Shown: positions 34,201 through 43,051 of the stretch, in pieces
Layout: every line of letters begins with the position of its first letter
How positions within the stretch are numbered: position 1 is the first letter of the stretch
NCBI GenBank assembly: GCA_020636775.1
Contig: JACJXF010000001.1
Span: 1-64,000, forward strand
Direction of reading: 5' to 3'
Length of the DNA: 64,000 nucleotides
Source: Bacteroidales bacterium
GTDB lineage: Bacteria; Bacteroidota; Bacteroidia; Bacteroidales; GCA-2748055
Notes under the pieces: generated by a model
The model's database searches: none
What the model was told of the DNA's origin: nothing
Seen by the model: the letters and a program-made list of their open reading frames with translations, nothing else
Translations under genes and position numbers: made by a program

Positions 34201-34260
34201 TTTTGCATAATGTGATTGGATATTCATTGGAATTATTCTTGTGATGATTGAGGTATTCAT
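28237..34260 (-). CDS. Giant alpha-2-macroglobulin-like protein with embedded TonB plug domain
   Basis: A 2007-residue envelope protein. The ATG at 34260 overlaps the preceding stop (ATGA); a signal peptide follows (FGIFTLILCVNLNGQ, about 25-40). MG-type beta domains appear from about 270 (KPKYLPGDTVKFKAFLVTKN). At about 1134-1215 there is a carboxypeptidase-regulatory-like domain (GFVYDIDSKEPIPGVTVVIK) and at 1215-1345 a plug-like domain (MNLDEVVVVGYGT ... IYGAQGANGVVIIETKAG) as in SusC proteins, but without a barrel. A2M sequence resumes (FPDDVTSWETFYLAMN). A thioester-type motif CNEQ is present with C1583 (YMYSCNEQIASK). A2M proteins trap proteases or act in envelope defence; the plug could tie it to TonB or a partner. 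Confidence 0.8.
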   Translation of the reverse strand: MNTSIITRIIPMNIQSHYAKAIFGIFTLILCVNLNGQKLLESRQSSYYTYVYKLSDKEARKIYKNDIWKVDTSFFHTLVDSFQTDSEYINKLPEGHYLKTYSERNKQKLSITTVQNYDVFLLNNNTDLCVQVVDLKGNIIGDADLKVRWKKLHFNKTTQSYIDKESNQKGLLKVTYKGFTTYYDLNRKYNNSLFKRSARKVVYGTPIKYVWMPVNFVIHLPIDGVKSIIRGWSQGSINRTKYFFINSFEGIACLFDDSYCYNSRNKFQQKHKGYIVFNKPKYLPGDTVKFKAFLVTKNGKPIQKPLKVILQTTKKSIELTNLIPYRKGGYEYQFLLHDSLQLQLDRNYTLRLEQNERKVYITGSFKYEDYELSKNKLSLRVDETEHFRNKEIKLFVKGTDENDLNLMDARFELLIQPKTINDYLDKNSFIPDTILLLERKLEPTNETEVSISDSIFPKVNFDYEINVRLLSSDNEVISEKEKVSYYYELEKFDVELVEDSIHFQYNKNGVDASKEVIISAIDNFGNSTQIQEGSVPCTIELNPYYSSYTINSGDLSNSLDVSAQPALLQCYSERTSDSVIIVVDNPRKIPFSYNIYKKNAQESYGFSDSLNLRQKSKTKQNYFVSIRYLWGGAIKEDNYKIPLVDKKLNVSVTQPKIVYPGQKSKIEVLVTDIKGKPVEGVDLTAFSLTKKFNYSQADLPYLGTNRKNKSVINNFNFKDIKLGQHTGLNLDYDAWKILAGIDSIEYYKFLYPGDSIYRFGYEPSGYITQFAPFVISDGIIQPIHVIYVDSEPVYFSWSTINQPYSFRITSGYHQIKLRTSNKSITIDSMFFNPRLKLIFSINEEIKGKNIKIETVKPELSGFEQRLLYKYIFPYRNTFGERFAYIEQDNNLQLLSPESQNLRYNNLAGPVSGLINFQLIDSFSTKFIHEPFFEYEFAPGLLKMRSRDVSAYPRYLNNYQNVEGLSDVVLTKKALLSQWNNYLDSKRYLNPRYLYPQSTTQGNGRLLINFQRQDTPVPSTPLNILIFRYDNHEFLRVYPGNTSLFHQLGEGYYKLIFFYPGAEYHVEDSIYIQTDGLNYYEFKQPEELIKDSFSIEVTKLIEETIYKPSPYNIDAEKELKKIYNTYQEQFRYSGDGEIVEGFVYDIDSKEPIPGVTVVIKGTTFGTITDFNGHYSLKVPLNCNSLIFSFIGYNSEEKQIGSINEVSAELTASVMNLDEVVVVGYGTRMKSDLTASVAIVTTSSMLGEMPDVSGNISGSLQGKVGGVSITQNSGSPGAGVEIQVRGISSVKFNNTPLYIINGVVFTGDISYLNPDLITKIELLQGASATAIYGAQGANGVVIIETKAGTFMPTMAQKNKGADYDNTFFEAASQSSSIRENFSDYAFWKPDLITDKEGKASFEVIFPDDVTSWETFYLAMNGNKQSGQTKSTIKSYKPLMANLAVPRFLIQADTSNAIGKILNYSPDSVEITSKFEVNQESRYSKTRYCVNSILDTLSIIAESDSLSIKYLLEKSDGYFDGELRNIPVFPKGLEETKGNFYVLDHDTSFNLSFDPNLGEVSLYARADILDVIKDEISHVIKYMYSCNEQIASKLKALLAEKNICQYEGIKFRDENEIDKLIRLINKNQNENGLWGWWKGSDENAWISLHVLEALTAAQKQGYDTKINKAQVTENLVWEYENSTDFYTRLRILKILRLLDAQISYNSYITNLESSQKLSFNGLLQIIELKQQCNIKCNTDTLKYYQRRTLFGNIYYSDENNESSILLNDIQNSLLAYKILKADSIDNSVTLLKMRNYFLENRKTGYWRNTYESAKIIETILPDLIAGKSKMVKPSLVLKGDVSKTVTEFPFEMKAKPQQSIEISKTGDSPVYFTSYQRYWNSSPKLTKSDFEINTNFVNDSSSILIAGKETALIANVIVKKDAEFVMINIPIPGGCSYADKKNNFRNESYREYFKNETTIFCEKLPKGSYAFEIKLKPRFTGSYTLNPAKVELMYFPTFNANNDIRKVMIK

Positions 34261-35269
34261 TTATTCAACCAATCTTGAAAATTTTGCATTTTGTCATTGT
34301 TTTCGCTAATCCATTTATTTACATCTTCAGAATTAGTCGACTTAGAGATAAAATAGCTGAATGCTTCATCATTATTGGTTTGGACCAAATCATAAAATGT
34401 TTTTACATACAAATCCCACCAGAAGCCAGTGTTATCCTTTTTTAGTTCTCCTAAAACGCTGAAAATTCCGTTATTAGTTTCAACAAACAATTCCATATCA
34501 CTTTTATCCTTGTATTTTTCAGTATATCTTGATGCGGCTAACATACTTACCATCATTTCTGCAGCACTAAAATCAGTGTCAGTTGTCGGAGAAAGCTGGA
34601 TATTTACATTAATATTCTGTTCGTCTTTCTTATCAATTCCTTGTCCCAATTGCTCTATCAAACTTTTGTAATTCGATATGGAACGTTTTGTATTTGGTTC
34701 TAACATTAAAAAATAATATAAAGGAAGTATAGATTTTACTCTTTCACCTTTTGCTGTCATGGTTGCAGCCAAAATAATGTGACTGCTTCCATGACTTGGC
34801 TTTGCAATTATTGCATTAATTGCCGCTTTCTCAGCTTTATCGTAATCATGTTGATTGAAGGCAGTTAATGCAAGATTGAAATTAATAAATTGCTTTCAGG
34901 GAATTTAGTTAAACCCTCTTCATATATTTTAATTGCCTTTGCAGGTTTCCCTAACATATCGAGTGAACTACCTAGTACAACATATGCTTCATGTTGGTTA
35001 TCTGCTTTTTGCTTAATAACTTTCTTGCTGCATTTTACTGCATTTTCATATTGTTCAGTTACCATATAAGTATATGATAGCTCATAGTTAGCTAATGTTG
35101 AGTTTTCATCAATTTCTAATGCAGCCTGATATTTTGAAATTGCTTCACGATACTTTCCCTGATCATGTAACTCTATTCCCTGTGAAACCAAATCAGTTAT
35201 TTTGTCATCTTGCCCATAAAGATTTAATGTCAAGAGTATTCCTAAAACTGCAGTACTGAATAATTTCAT
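34257..35269 (-). pseudogene. TPR protein gene broken by a frameshift
   Basis: Frame 1 (35269-34865) gives a signal peptide (MKLFSTAVLGILLTLNLYGQ) and TPR repeats (..YREAISKYQAALEIDENSTLANYEL.., ..KAIKIYEEGLTKFPESN) and then stops. A second frame takes over without a gap at about 34885-34890 (..INFNLALTAFNQHDYDKAEK, AAINAIIAKPSHGSSHIILA) and continues the TPR pattern to 34257. A one-base loss thus splits one gene of about 337 codons. The break may be a real mutation or a sequencing error in the T/A-rich stretch. The 3' frame ends with ATGA overlapping the A2M-like gene, so the two form an operon and the TPR protein probably assists it. Confidence 0.75.
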
Positions 35270-35746
35270 ATCTGTGTATATATAGTTTTAAATTCCATTT
35301 TATACAAAGCGTAGCACGAATCAATCGTCAAATACAATTTATTGTATTTTAGGGATGGCATACCGCGCATAAGAACCCAGCCTTACATAAAGCTAAGTAA
35401 TTATTTTGAGATTATGCAGTAGAGAAAAAGGAATAAGAAAAAATATTTGCATTAGTATTAATAATGCTTTATTAAATATTTTACTTCTCGAAAGTAAAAT
35501 TTACTTAAATGTCCCGCGAGGATTTAATTAGTGAATTAAAATTGGCTATTTTAATTTAAAGCAAAAATATTTTCATTGCAAATTCCAAAAACCCTTACCA
35601 TATTGGTCAGGATTATAACCATTCACATATTTAGCTTTTTAATAGTTTTTTAACCAGCAATATTAATGGTCAATACAATCCGGATAAATTTATTTAATTT
35701 CACCCTTCTCCCAAATCTAACTAAGAACCCCCATCCCCAAGCCACC
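35270..35746. other. Intergenic region, 477 bp
   Basis: Separates the TPR/A2M operon from the pectate lyase-like gene; both are on the minus strand. It should hold the promoter of the TPR gene and the end of the lyase transcript. A+T-rich, no convincing ORF, no strong palindrome and no copy of the TGGTCGACCA operator. Confidence 0.5.
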
Positions 35747-37999
35747 TTATTTCTTAATCACTTTATCAACAAAAATTCCTTTTTGGGTTACTATTCTTAC
35801 CAGGTAGGTACCTGAATTAAAATCTTCCATGTTTATGACCCCGGGATTGATTTCTGTTCTGTATACTAAAATACCTGTCAGATTATAGATCTCAAGCCTT
35901 TCTATCCTTTCATGAGAGGAAAGATACAATTTGTCTGAAACGGGATTTGGATATAAGACGGGTTTTTCGGTTGCCACCTGCTGAATTCCGGTTGCCGGAT
36001 AATCCAGACTCATAAAGTACAGGTTGGCGGTGTCGCCTTTGGTAATCTGATACGAACCCGCAGGAAGGGTAACATTTAGTATTCCGGAACTCACTGAATA
36101 ATTTGTTCCGTTAATTTTTATGCTTCCCGAAAAACCATCATTGAACACAAGAATTAAATTAGCCTCTTTTGTTGTAGTAAATGAGATAAGGGTGATCGAT
36201 TCAATTTTGAGACATTGTGTGAGGGTCAGGCCGGCATAACTGACCGTTCCCTTTGAATCGGAAAGATTTCCTGTAATACTGAAAAAGCTGCTGTTTAATC
36301 CTGATAAGGTGAAGTTATGTACCATATCACCCGTGGGATCTCCGCCAGGATCGGTACCACCTCCGGCTACGCTGTCGCCCTGAATTGAAATGAGGCTGGT
36401 CTTATACGTCATTAGTGCGGATTTAAGTGCGGTAATTACATCGTATGAAGCATCGTCGACGGCATTATTAAATGTCCACTTAAAATCTCCGCCCTTAATC
36501 CTCCCTGCATAGGCCATGACTTTTTCCTTGGCTGTTTCAGGACTGTCAGCAGTATATTCATACATCACTGCATTGTCTGTATCGAAATTATTATAGGAAT
36601 TGGAGCCATAAGCCGAAACTACGCTGCCGGGAATGGTTTCATTCCTGTCTAAGGCAACATAGGCATCAAAATCCACTGTAGAATTGGGATAAGTAGCATC
36701 AGCATATGGAACAAAACGGCGTTGACCTGACATTATGTTATTATAAGCCTTAATGCTTCCACCGTCTTCTTTTGAAAAAGTAGGCATGTCGCTGTAATCA
36801 TTAGCCTGTGTACTTTCATCAAATACATCAGAACCCTGCATGGAAGTAAGCATGGGATACTTACAGTTGCGGAAATAATTGGCTTCAACAAAAACCGAGG
36901 AGCCCATGGTTGAACCAACTCCGTATTTCGCATTGCCGTCGTAGTAATTATTGTACACATGGGCGGAATAGTACCTTACACGTGGATGACGGGAATCCGA
37001 ATGATCATACCAGTTATGATGATAGGTTATAAATAATCCTTCTGTTGTTCCTTCACTCAATCCCAAAAGATTTGATTTTCCCGAATCCCAGAAATGATTA
37101 TAGGAGAAGGTCACATAGGTGGATTTTTTACAATCCAGTGCCCCGTCACCTTTTACCTGGTCGGGGTCTGAGCCCGCTTCACCATAAAAGAAATCACAAT
37201 GATGAACCCATATGTGGTCGTTGTTTTGCTGCAGTCCAATATCATCTCCCTCAGTACTATTGCAGTTCATAAGTCCAATATTCCGGATTTCAACATTTGT
37301 GGCATTTTTAACGCGTATGCCCCATCCATCTGCCACTGCATCATCACCAATGCCCTCGAAGCTTATGTAGCTTGCAGCATTATTATTATTTTCAATAACA
37401 ATATCTCCTTTGTCCATATAATCCGGGTCGGTAATCTGCCCAACCAGGCGGATAATCAGAGGACGGCTATCATATCCCTTTTTAAATCCCTCCAGGATGG
37501 TTTCGAGTCCAACGCATGGATTTGCATTCGCCCCTGTTACCTCAAGAGATATTTTATTTTTGGTGTTTTCTGTAATGTATAAAATAACGGCTCCGTCTTT
37601 TGGGGTTCCGTCGGATTTATAGGCTCCAGGGACCCTGTCTCCCGAGAATGCGAAACCAGTCCGGTCGTATGCCTCCACCAGCAAGCTTTCGGTCTCTGTG
37701 CTTTCAGCTTCTGTTCCGGCCGTTACAGGTGCAACACGGATGGTGTATAATCCGGCTTTGAGTCCCGGGATATCAGCCCTGAAATAGCTGCCATAGTTCC
37801 GGATGAGCTGATCATCTATTTTCTTATCCGTAATTCCTTCCCCGCTGAAATAAACATGATAGCTGTCGGCGTTTTCAACCGGCTCCCATTTTACAAAGGC
37901 AGACTCCAGCCATCCACCTGATTCAATAATTGTCACAGCCTGAGCCCAGGAGCAGGCCGAAAGCGAAATAGCTATTATACCAATTAAAAGTCTTTTCAT
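35747..37999 (-). CDS. PL1-family pectate lyase-like secreted protein (T9SS)
   Basis: A 750-residue secreted protein. Signal peptide at 1-20 (LLIGIIAISLSACSWAQA); a fibronectin III-like domain (about 22-110); then a right-handed beta-helix of the PL1 type: HIWVHHCDFFYG (about 263), TYVTFSYNHFWDSGK, and DSRHPRVRYYSAHVYNNYY (about 336; Arg of RHPR is the expected catalytic base). A small beta domain (about 555-660) precedes a T9SS sorting domain (PNPVSDKLYLSS ... GTYLVRIVTQKG). It would cleave pectate or a related polyuronate at the cell surface. It lies at the far end of the locus, with 213 bp before it and no visible operator. Confidence 0.85.
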   Translation of the reverse strand: MKRLLIGIIAISLSACSWAQAVTIIESGGWLESAFVKWEPVENADSYHVYFSGEGITDKKIDDQLIRNYGSYFRADIPGLKAGLYTIRVAPVTAGTEAESTETESLLVEAYDRTGFAFSGDRVPGAYKSDGTPKDGAVILYITENTKNKISLEVTGANANPCVGLETILEGFKKGYDSRPLIIRLVGQITDPDYMDKGDIVIENNNNAASYISFEGIGDDAVADGWGIRVKNATNVEIRNIGLMNCNSTEGDDIGLQQNNDHIWVHHCDFFYGEAGSDPDQVKGDGALDCKKSTYVTFSYNHFWDSGKSNLLGLSEGTTEGLFITYHHNWYDHSDSRHPRVRYYSAHVYNNYYDGNAKYGVGSTMGSSVFVEANYFRNCKYPMLTSMQGSDVFDESTQANDYSDMPTFSKEDGGSIKAYNNIMSGQRRFVPYADATYPNSTVDFDAYVALDRNETIPGSVVSAYGSNSYNNFDTDNAVMYEYTADSPETAKEKVMAYAGRIKGGDFKWTFNNAVDDASYDVITALKSALMTYKTSLISIQGDSVAGGGTDPGGDPTGDMVHNFTLSGLNSSFFSITGNLSDSKGTVSYAGLTLTQCLKIESITLISFTTTKEANLILVFNDGFSGSIKINGTNYSVSSGILNVTLPAGSYQITKGDTANLYFMSLDYPATGIQQVATEKPVLYPNPVSDKLYLSSHERIERLEIYNLTGILVYRTEINPGVINMEDFNSGTYLVRIVTQKGIFVDKVIKK

Positions 38000-38212
38000 T
38001 TCAGCAGTAATATTTTAGAGGGAGGATAGAGGGTTCGCTTTTAAAAAATTAAAATATTACAAATAAACTTTATAAGTGAAAATTTTATGGAGATATATTG
38101 TTTTTATTAAGGGGTTAAATTGATAGGAACGCAGGACTGCCATGTTCGAGATTCATTGAAACCTCTTTAAACTTTCTACCAGCAATCTTTTTCAAAAAAA
38201 CCATTTATAACT

Positions 38213-40660
38213 CTAGTAATCATTGGAAATAACAAGCTTTTCCACCTGAATTTTATTATTTAGCGTAAATCTGAAATAATATATTCCTGCTCCGAGATCG
38301 GGTAAATGTAAAGTCGTCAGTCCTTCTGAAAAGTGCTGAGGTGTTGAGGCAAAGAGCTTCCTCCCAAATGAATTATATAATTCTGCTTTTAAAATTCCGG
38401 ATTGACTCAGATATATATTGCAGTTGCCAGAATTTATTGGGTTTGGGTAGATTCTAACGGCATCCTGTACTGCCGGAATAGAGGGTTTTACGCCATTACT
38501 CAGTCCCGGGAATCCCCATATTTCAAAACCGGTATAACTATTCCATGTGCCTGTCGAATTACCATGACCCACAAGTTTTATAAATCTGGCTTCTACATTT
38601 TCAAAGTCGTACTTTTCCAGATCAGCACTTAGTCCGTTGCTGGTAATGTTCGTTAATACGTCGAAAAAATCAGTCGCATTGAGTGAAGCCTGCACATCAA
38701 ATGTGGCTGTTCTGGAATCTCCCTTATATACTGCGATCTTCACAAAAGAAACGGTATCTGTTTTCCCCAGATCAAAGAGTAAATAGGCTCCGTCACCATC
38801 ACCCGACCAGCGGGTGCCCAGATTACCATCCAGAACATTGGCTGGAATATTGGGATCCTGGAAAGTGCTTGCAGTAAGATTTAATATTTCCAGCATCACC
38901 TCCGGACCGGGCTTTTCCTGCTGGCTGACTGAAATATTTTCAGTAAGACCGCTGGTATCGGAAAAGCTAATGATGGCTGATCTGCTTTGCTCAAGAATAT
39001 TCTCTTCAATGCTAAGCTGAACCATCCCATTCCCATTTCCGCTGAGAGGATCGGCAGTAATCCAATCCGCATCACTGCTTACGCTCCATGATGTGTTTGA
39101 CGAAACACTTATTGAAACAGTTTGCGCAGAGGGGGCAAGATTAAGTACCAGAGGTGAAAGATTAATATAAGGAGTCCCGGAAAATTCTTCAGGCACATAA
39201 TCCGGATGGGACGACCAGGGACCAATATCCGCACTGTCTAAAGGAAAACTGTAAACAGGACCCGAAATAAATTCATCAGCGCCGGTCATATTCAGGGAGC
39301 TTCTTAATTGTCCCTGCATATCAACCAGATTGATTCCATCGAGGGAGGGATCCACGGTAACTGAGGGAGTACTGCTGGTTGCCAGCCATAAAGAACCATC
39401 AAAGTCAAGCCCGGAATTTGAAAGGCTGATCTGATCATCTGTAAATGTCGCACCAAGACTGGCTGTTCCGCTAAGTTCAGCAAAATTCCCTATCCATGAA
39501 AAATTTACAGGAGTGGTGTAGTAGGTTACCAGGGGATTTTTATCCGATTTCACGAGATTATATGCCATAACCACATCCCTTGGAGGTTTGGAATAACTTC
39601 CATTGTTGTCGAATCCGATCTCAATACCGTAATCATTATTTACCAGAGTGTTATAAGCTATTATAGCCCTGTTAATCCTAAAGTGGCTGGATAAACTTCC
39701 GGAACCTGATTCCACATCTCCATTGGTCAGGGTGATGGGAGCATCCCATTTATTTCCTGTAAGTCCTTCAAAGTAATTGTTTACAACGATATGATCATCG
39801 CCATAAATCCTTATTCCACCAGTTCCCGGAGCACCTTCACCCAGAAAGAAATTTCCGTCTATCCGGGAACGGTTACCATGCCTGAGAGAAAGCGTCCCCT
39901 GTGAACGGCGGAATGTGTTTCCCCTGATAATATTATCATTGCATTTGACAGAGATAATTTCCGGATCACCATCACATTCTTCAAACAGGTTTTGTTCAAT
40001 AAGTGTGTATCCGCTTGATTCAGAGAGAAAGCTAGAGCCGGCCCGTATCGACTCTTTCTCGTTTACCGCCCTCGGCTGATTTTTTCTGAAATAATTGTGA
40101 TCAATGACGTCATGTTGGGAAACCTGGAGCGTGGGTTCAATGGTGCCGTCGATGGTGATATAATTCCCTCCCTGGGTCTTATTTTCAAAGAGATTATGGT
40201 CAATGCGATTGTGGTGACTGTATTTGTAAGCATCATTCCACAATCCCTGAATGATGATCCATTTTAGAGAGGATGTTTCGTTAAGTCTGAAAATATTTCC
40301 AGTTAATCGTATATGGTTACATGACTGTAATTTGAAAATTGTTTTATCGGTGGAGGTAAAAACAAATCCGGAAAAGGTAAGATATTCGCAGGCCCTGAGA
40401 TCGAAGTAGGAGGACCCCGTAAGTTCAACATTCAGAGATGCTTCAGCTTTAATAAGTATCGGAGCAAGAGATGATCCCTTAGCAGTCAGTGTCATTCCGT
40501 TTCCTGAATATACTCCATTCTTAACGATAATAGTATCGCCCGGAACTGCATTGTTTATTGTCGAAGCAAGGGAGGATATCTGGCTGACAATAATTTCTTT
40601 TGCATTGATGGAATTCGCAAAAAAACTTAAGGCAAAAAATAAGATGATTAATTTTTTCAT
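38213..40660 (-). CDS. PL6-family alginate lyase, multidomain, T9SS
   Basis: An 815-residue secreted lyase. Signal peptide 1-20; PL6 parallel beta-helix (about 22-460) with the family signature NEKESIRAGSS, CDGDPEIISVKC and LSLRHGNRSRIDGNFFLG, containing the Ca2+/catalytic Lys-Arg region; then a BACON-like Ig domain (about 515-600; SVSSNTSWSVSSDADWI), an F5/8 type C (CBM32-like) domain (about 605-735; NVLDGNLGTRWSGDG) and a T9SS sorting domain (YPNPINSGNCNIYLS to the end). PL6 enzymes cut alginate (or dermatan) by beta-elimination. The extra domains indicate a surface-bound endo-acting enzyme that binds polysaccharide. First of four lyase-type genes at this end of the locus. Confidence 0.88.
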   Translation of the reverse strand: MKKLIILFFALSFFANSINAKEIIVSQISSLASTINNAVPGDTIIVKNGVYSGNGMTLTAKGSSLAPILIKAEASLNVELTGSSYFDLRACEYLTFSGFVFTSTDKTIFKLQSCNHIRLTGNIFRLNETSSLKWIIIQGLWNDAYKYSHHNRIDHNLFENKTQGGNYITIDGTIEPTLQVSQHDVIDHNYFRKNQPRAVNEKESIRAGSSFLSESSGYTLIEQNLFEECDGDPEIISVKCNDNIIRGNTFRRSQGTLSLRHGNRSRIDGNFFLGEGAPGTGGIRIYGDDHIVVNNYFEGLTGNKWDAPITLTNGDVESGSGSLSSHFRINRAIIAYNTLVNNDYGIEIGFDNNGSYSKPPRDVVMAYNLVKSDKNPLVTYYTTPVNFSWIGNFAELSGTASLGATFTDDQISLSNSGLDFDGSLWLATSSTPSVTVDPSLDGINLVDMQGQLRSSLNMTGADEFISGPVYSFPLDSADIGPWSSHPDYVPEEFSGTPYINLSPLVLNLAPSAQTVSISVSSNTSWSVSSDADWITADPLSGNGNGMVQLSIEENILEQSRSAIISFSDTSGLTENISVSQQEKPGPEVMLEILNLTASTFQDPNIPANVLDGNLGTRWSGDGDGAYLLFDLGKTDTVSFVKIAVYKGDSRTATFDVQASLNATDFFDVLTNITSNGLSADLEKYDFENVEARFIKLVGHGNSTGTWNSYTGFEIWGFPGLSNGVKPSIPAVQDAVRIYPNPINSGNCNIYLSQSGILKAELYNSFGRKLFASTPQHFSEGLTTLHLPDLGAGIYYFRFTLNNKIQVEKLVISNDY

Positions 40661-40698
40661 ATCTGTTATGCTTTCCGATTTAACTTTCCATTATTAAT

Positions 40699-41868
40699 TT
40701 ATTGAATCATTATTTTCTGAACAGTAATATTTTCGTCTGTTTCGAGACGTATGAAATATATCCCGTGCTGAATACCCTTAAGCGGAAGACTTAATTCCTG
40801 TGAGCCAGGGTAGCAATGTTTGAAATCTGCAAATGATACTACTCTTCCGGCTGCATCGGTGAGTATGATTCGACAGGAGGATTCCTGAGCAAGTTTAAAT
40901 TTGCAGTAAATAAAATCGTTGGCAGGGTTTGGGTAGCAGCGAAGGTCAAAAGGAACTTCAGCCTTGCCAATTCCGGTGGTGTTGGGTCTAACCCTAAGTT
41001 TGTCGATTTCAAAATTCGCAAAGTACACTACATCCTCTTCGTTCAAAATATATTCCTTGGTGGCGATACTCCTGTAAATGCCCCATTTTGGTCTCACAAA
41101 AGAATTACCATCCCTGAACATATCAATTCCCTTCTTTTCATAGGAAAGAAATTCCGTCCCATCATCCAGGGCTCTGACCTTTAGTTTAAAGAATCCATTA
41201 TCTGAAAACTGCACCAGGCATTCGGCCTGAAGCCATCTTCCCCTGATAACAGGATAATTGTTATAAATCTTTAATTTTTCATAGCTGGTGGTTGCACTGT
41301 GGATAATTTTAAATTCCTGTGTGCTGCCGCTAAGGCTTGCTGATAAGGTTATAATAGGATTGGCATCATCTCCGTCGACCCCTTTGAGCTGGAAAAAATG
41401 ACAGAAATTTTTTGAAATGGTCATACTGTCATTGACCCTGAATTTCCACTTCAGGTACATGTATTCGCCGTAACTTCCCTTCAGGGTGGCTACCGAGCCG
41501 GCATATCCTTTAATTTCGTTCCTCTGCCGGTCTGAAATATCCGGGTATTTATCCCTGTCCCAGTCAATATCCCTGTGAATATAAAAAGCAAAATAATTAC
41601 CCACAACAGTATCTGAATCCTCCTGTATATGCTTAAATCCGGGATGATTGTTTGCATACAGGTCCGGAGCCTCAATGCAGTCGGGTCCATATTTTGAACG
41701 TATAAGCGAATAGGTTTCAGTCCCACCCGGACCGTCGGATTCAAGCTTAACTGTGCTGACAATATCAAAACTGTCGGGGATGGATGTCCAGTCATCCCCT
41801 GCTACCTGGGAAAATGAGCTGAAGGAGCATCCGAGTCCGGCTAAAATAAAAAGTAAATTTTTAAACAT
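40699..41868 (-). CDS. Jelly-roll polysaccharide lyase-like protein, T9SS
   Basis: A 389-residue secreted protein: signal peptide (LLFILAGLGCSFSSFSQ), a beta-sandwich domain (about 40-300) and a T9SS sorting domain (CYPNPANDFIYCKFKL...). Motifs SDRQRNEIKGYAGS, CHFFQLKG and PKWGIYRS resemble heparin lyase I-like and related concanavalin A-fold lyases (R-x-E, Q-x-K, GIYR). Exact family and substrate cannot be fixed by eye; alginate or another polyuronate fits the context. 38 bp upstream of the PL6 gene and 13 bp after the PL38-like gene, so co-transcribed. Confidence 0.65.
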   Translation of the reverse strand: MFKNLLFILAGLGCSFSSFSQVAGDDWTSIPDSFDIVSTVKLESDGPGGTETYSLIRSKYGPDCIEAPDLYANNHPGFKHIQEDSDTVVGNYFAFYIHRDIDWDRDKYPDISDRQRNEIKGYAGSVATLKGSYGEYMYLKWKFRVNDSMTISKNFCHFFQLKGVDGDDANPIITLSASLSGSTQEFKIIHSATTSYEKLKIYNNYPVIRGRWLQAECLVQFSDNGFFKLKVRALDDGTEFLSYEKKGIDMFRDGNSFVRPKWGIYRSIATKEYILNEEDVVYFANFEIDKLRVRPNTTGIGKAEVPFDLRCYPNPANDFIYCKFKLAQESSCRIILTDAAGRVVSFADFKHCYPGSQELSLPLKGIQHGIYFIRLETDENITVQKIMIQ

Positions 41869-41881
41869 CGATTCTGATTTT

Positions 41882-43051
41882 TTAATTCATCCAGATCAAA
41901 GGGTTACGTACCGGGAGGTTTCTGAGGACTTCCGGTGTTGTTGGAAAATGTTCCAGATTTTTCCAGGTTTTATAATATTCATTGTTTTGATAGGCCACGG
42001 CTGCAAATAATAAAAAGGGCTGCGCCACCGGCCAATTCTCCCAATACATAACGTCCTGTTTAAATGGCCATAATTTTTTATTCTTTACGAAAGGATAGAG
42101 ATATTGGATGCCTTTTTCAAGACTTTTTCCTTCAGGACTGACATATTTCCATAAATTATCTTTTTCGTCTGATAAAACCTGGGCGATAGTAGCCATTGCA
42201 TCCAGCGTAAACAAAGAATAACCATATGGTTTAGTTCTTTTAAGTTCTAATGGAAGTGAACCATCGTCTGCCATTTGTAAAGGAAGAATTAGATTTTTGA
42301 AGCGTCCAGAGCAGAAATTCAAAATCGAATCATTACCTGTGAGTCTGGCAAAGACGGCTGTCTGCATTACATAGCAAACTCCGTGGTTATTCTTTGCATT
42401 CATCTCATCAATGCCATAAGGATGGGTGAAAAGCCATTGCAACAGACGGGAAAACCAAAGTTTAATATCTGCATCCAGTTTTTTGTCGATTGCTGCAGAT
42501 TTTTCAAATAACACCAGAGATTGTGCAACCTCCATCAGCTGAATGGCATCAATAATCCCTATCCCTCTTCCTGTCACTTTCCCTTTAATTGCCTGAACAT
42601 AAAGCAGGGAAGGATTCATAATGCTTGCAGTATCTACAAACCAGGCCTTCATATGTACCATAGCCTGTTTCATGTATTTCTCATCTCCGGTAATTTTATA
42701 GGCTGATGCAAGATTTCCTACTATCATGGAAAAACGGATCATGGCTTCACGGTGAGCCGTAAAATTTTCCGGGTTAGTCAATCCGTCTCTTTGAATGTAC
42801 GGGCCTTCCGGGTTTTCAGGATCGGGCCACCAGTAATCTCCCTCGGAGAAAAAGTCGTGCCTGCCTCCGGCACTGCGCTCACAGCTATATGATGTGATAG
42901 TGATGGGCTCTTCAGTCAAATCGATTTCCGCCTGCTCCAGAATCCTATATTCGAGTGTTGATTCGGCCATTTTGCTGATATCCGGTTTTTGCTTGTTGCA
43001 GGCGGATAATAGCAGCAGAAGGATGAGGAGGATTGTTGGTTTTGGGTACAT
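41882..43051 (-). CDS. PL38-like (alginate_lyase fold) lipoprotein
   Basis: A 389-residue lipoprotein (LILLLLLSACNKQ; lipobox Cys at about 18). The segment RSAGGRHDFFSEGDYWWPDPENP and the helical repeats after it (..KNNHGVCYVMQTAVFARLTG.., KRTKPYGYSLFTLDAM) are typical of (alpha/alpha)-barrel alginate lyases (PF05426; PL38 type). NNH and YGYS residues lie where the catalytic centre is expected. Lipid anchoring suggests periplasmic or surface processing of oligo- or polyuronate. First gene of the group that continues to the PL1 gene; 388 bp with repeats separate it from kdgK. Confidence 0.8.
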   Translation of the reverse strand: MYPKPTILLILLLLLSACNKQKPDISKMAESTLEYRILEQAEIDLTEEPITITSYSCERSAGGRHDFFSEGDYWWPDPENPEGPYIQRDGLTNPENFTAHREAMIRFSMIVGNLASAYKITGDEKYMKQAMVHMKAWFVDTASIMNPSLLYVQAIKGKVTGRGIGIIDAIQLMEVAQSLVLFEKSAAIDKKLDADIKLWFSRLLQWLFTHPYGIDEMNAKNNHGVCYVMQTAVFARLTGNDSILNFCSGRFKNLILPLQMADDGSLPLELKRTKPYGYSLFTLDAMATIAQVLSDEKDNLWKYVSPEGKSLEKGIQYLYPFVKNKKLWPFKQDVMYWENWPVAQPFLLFAAVAYQNNEYYKTWKNLEHFPTTPEVLRNLPVRNPLIWMN

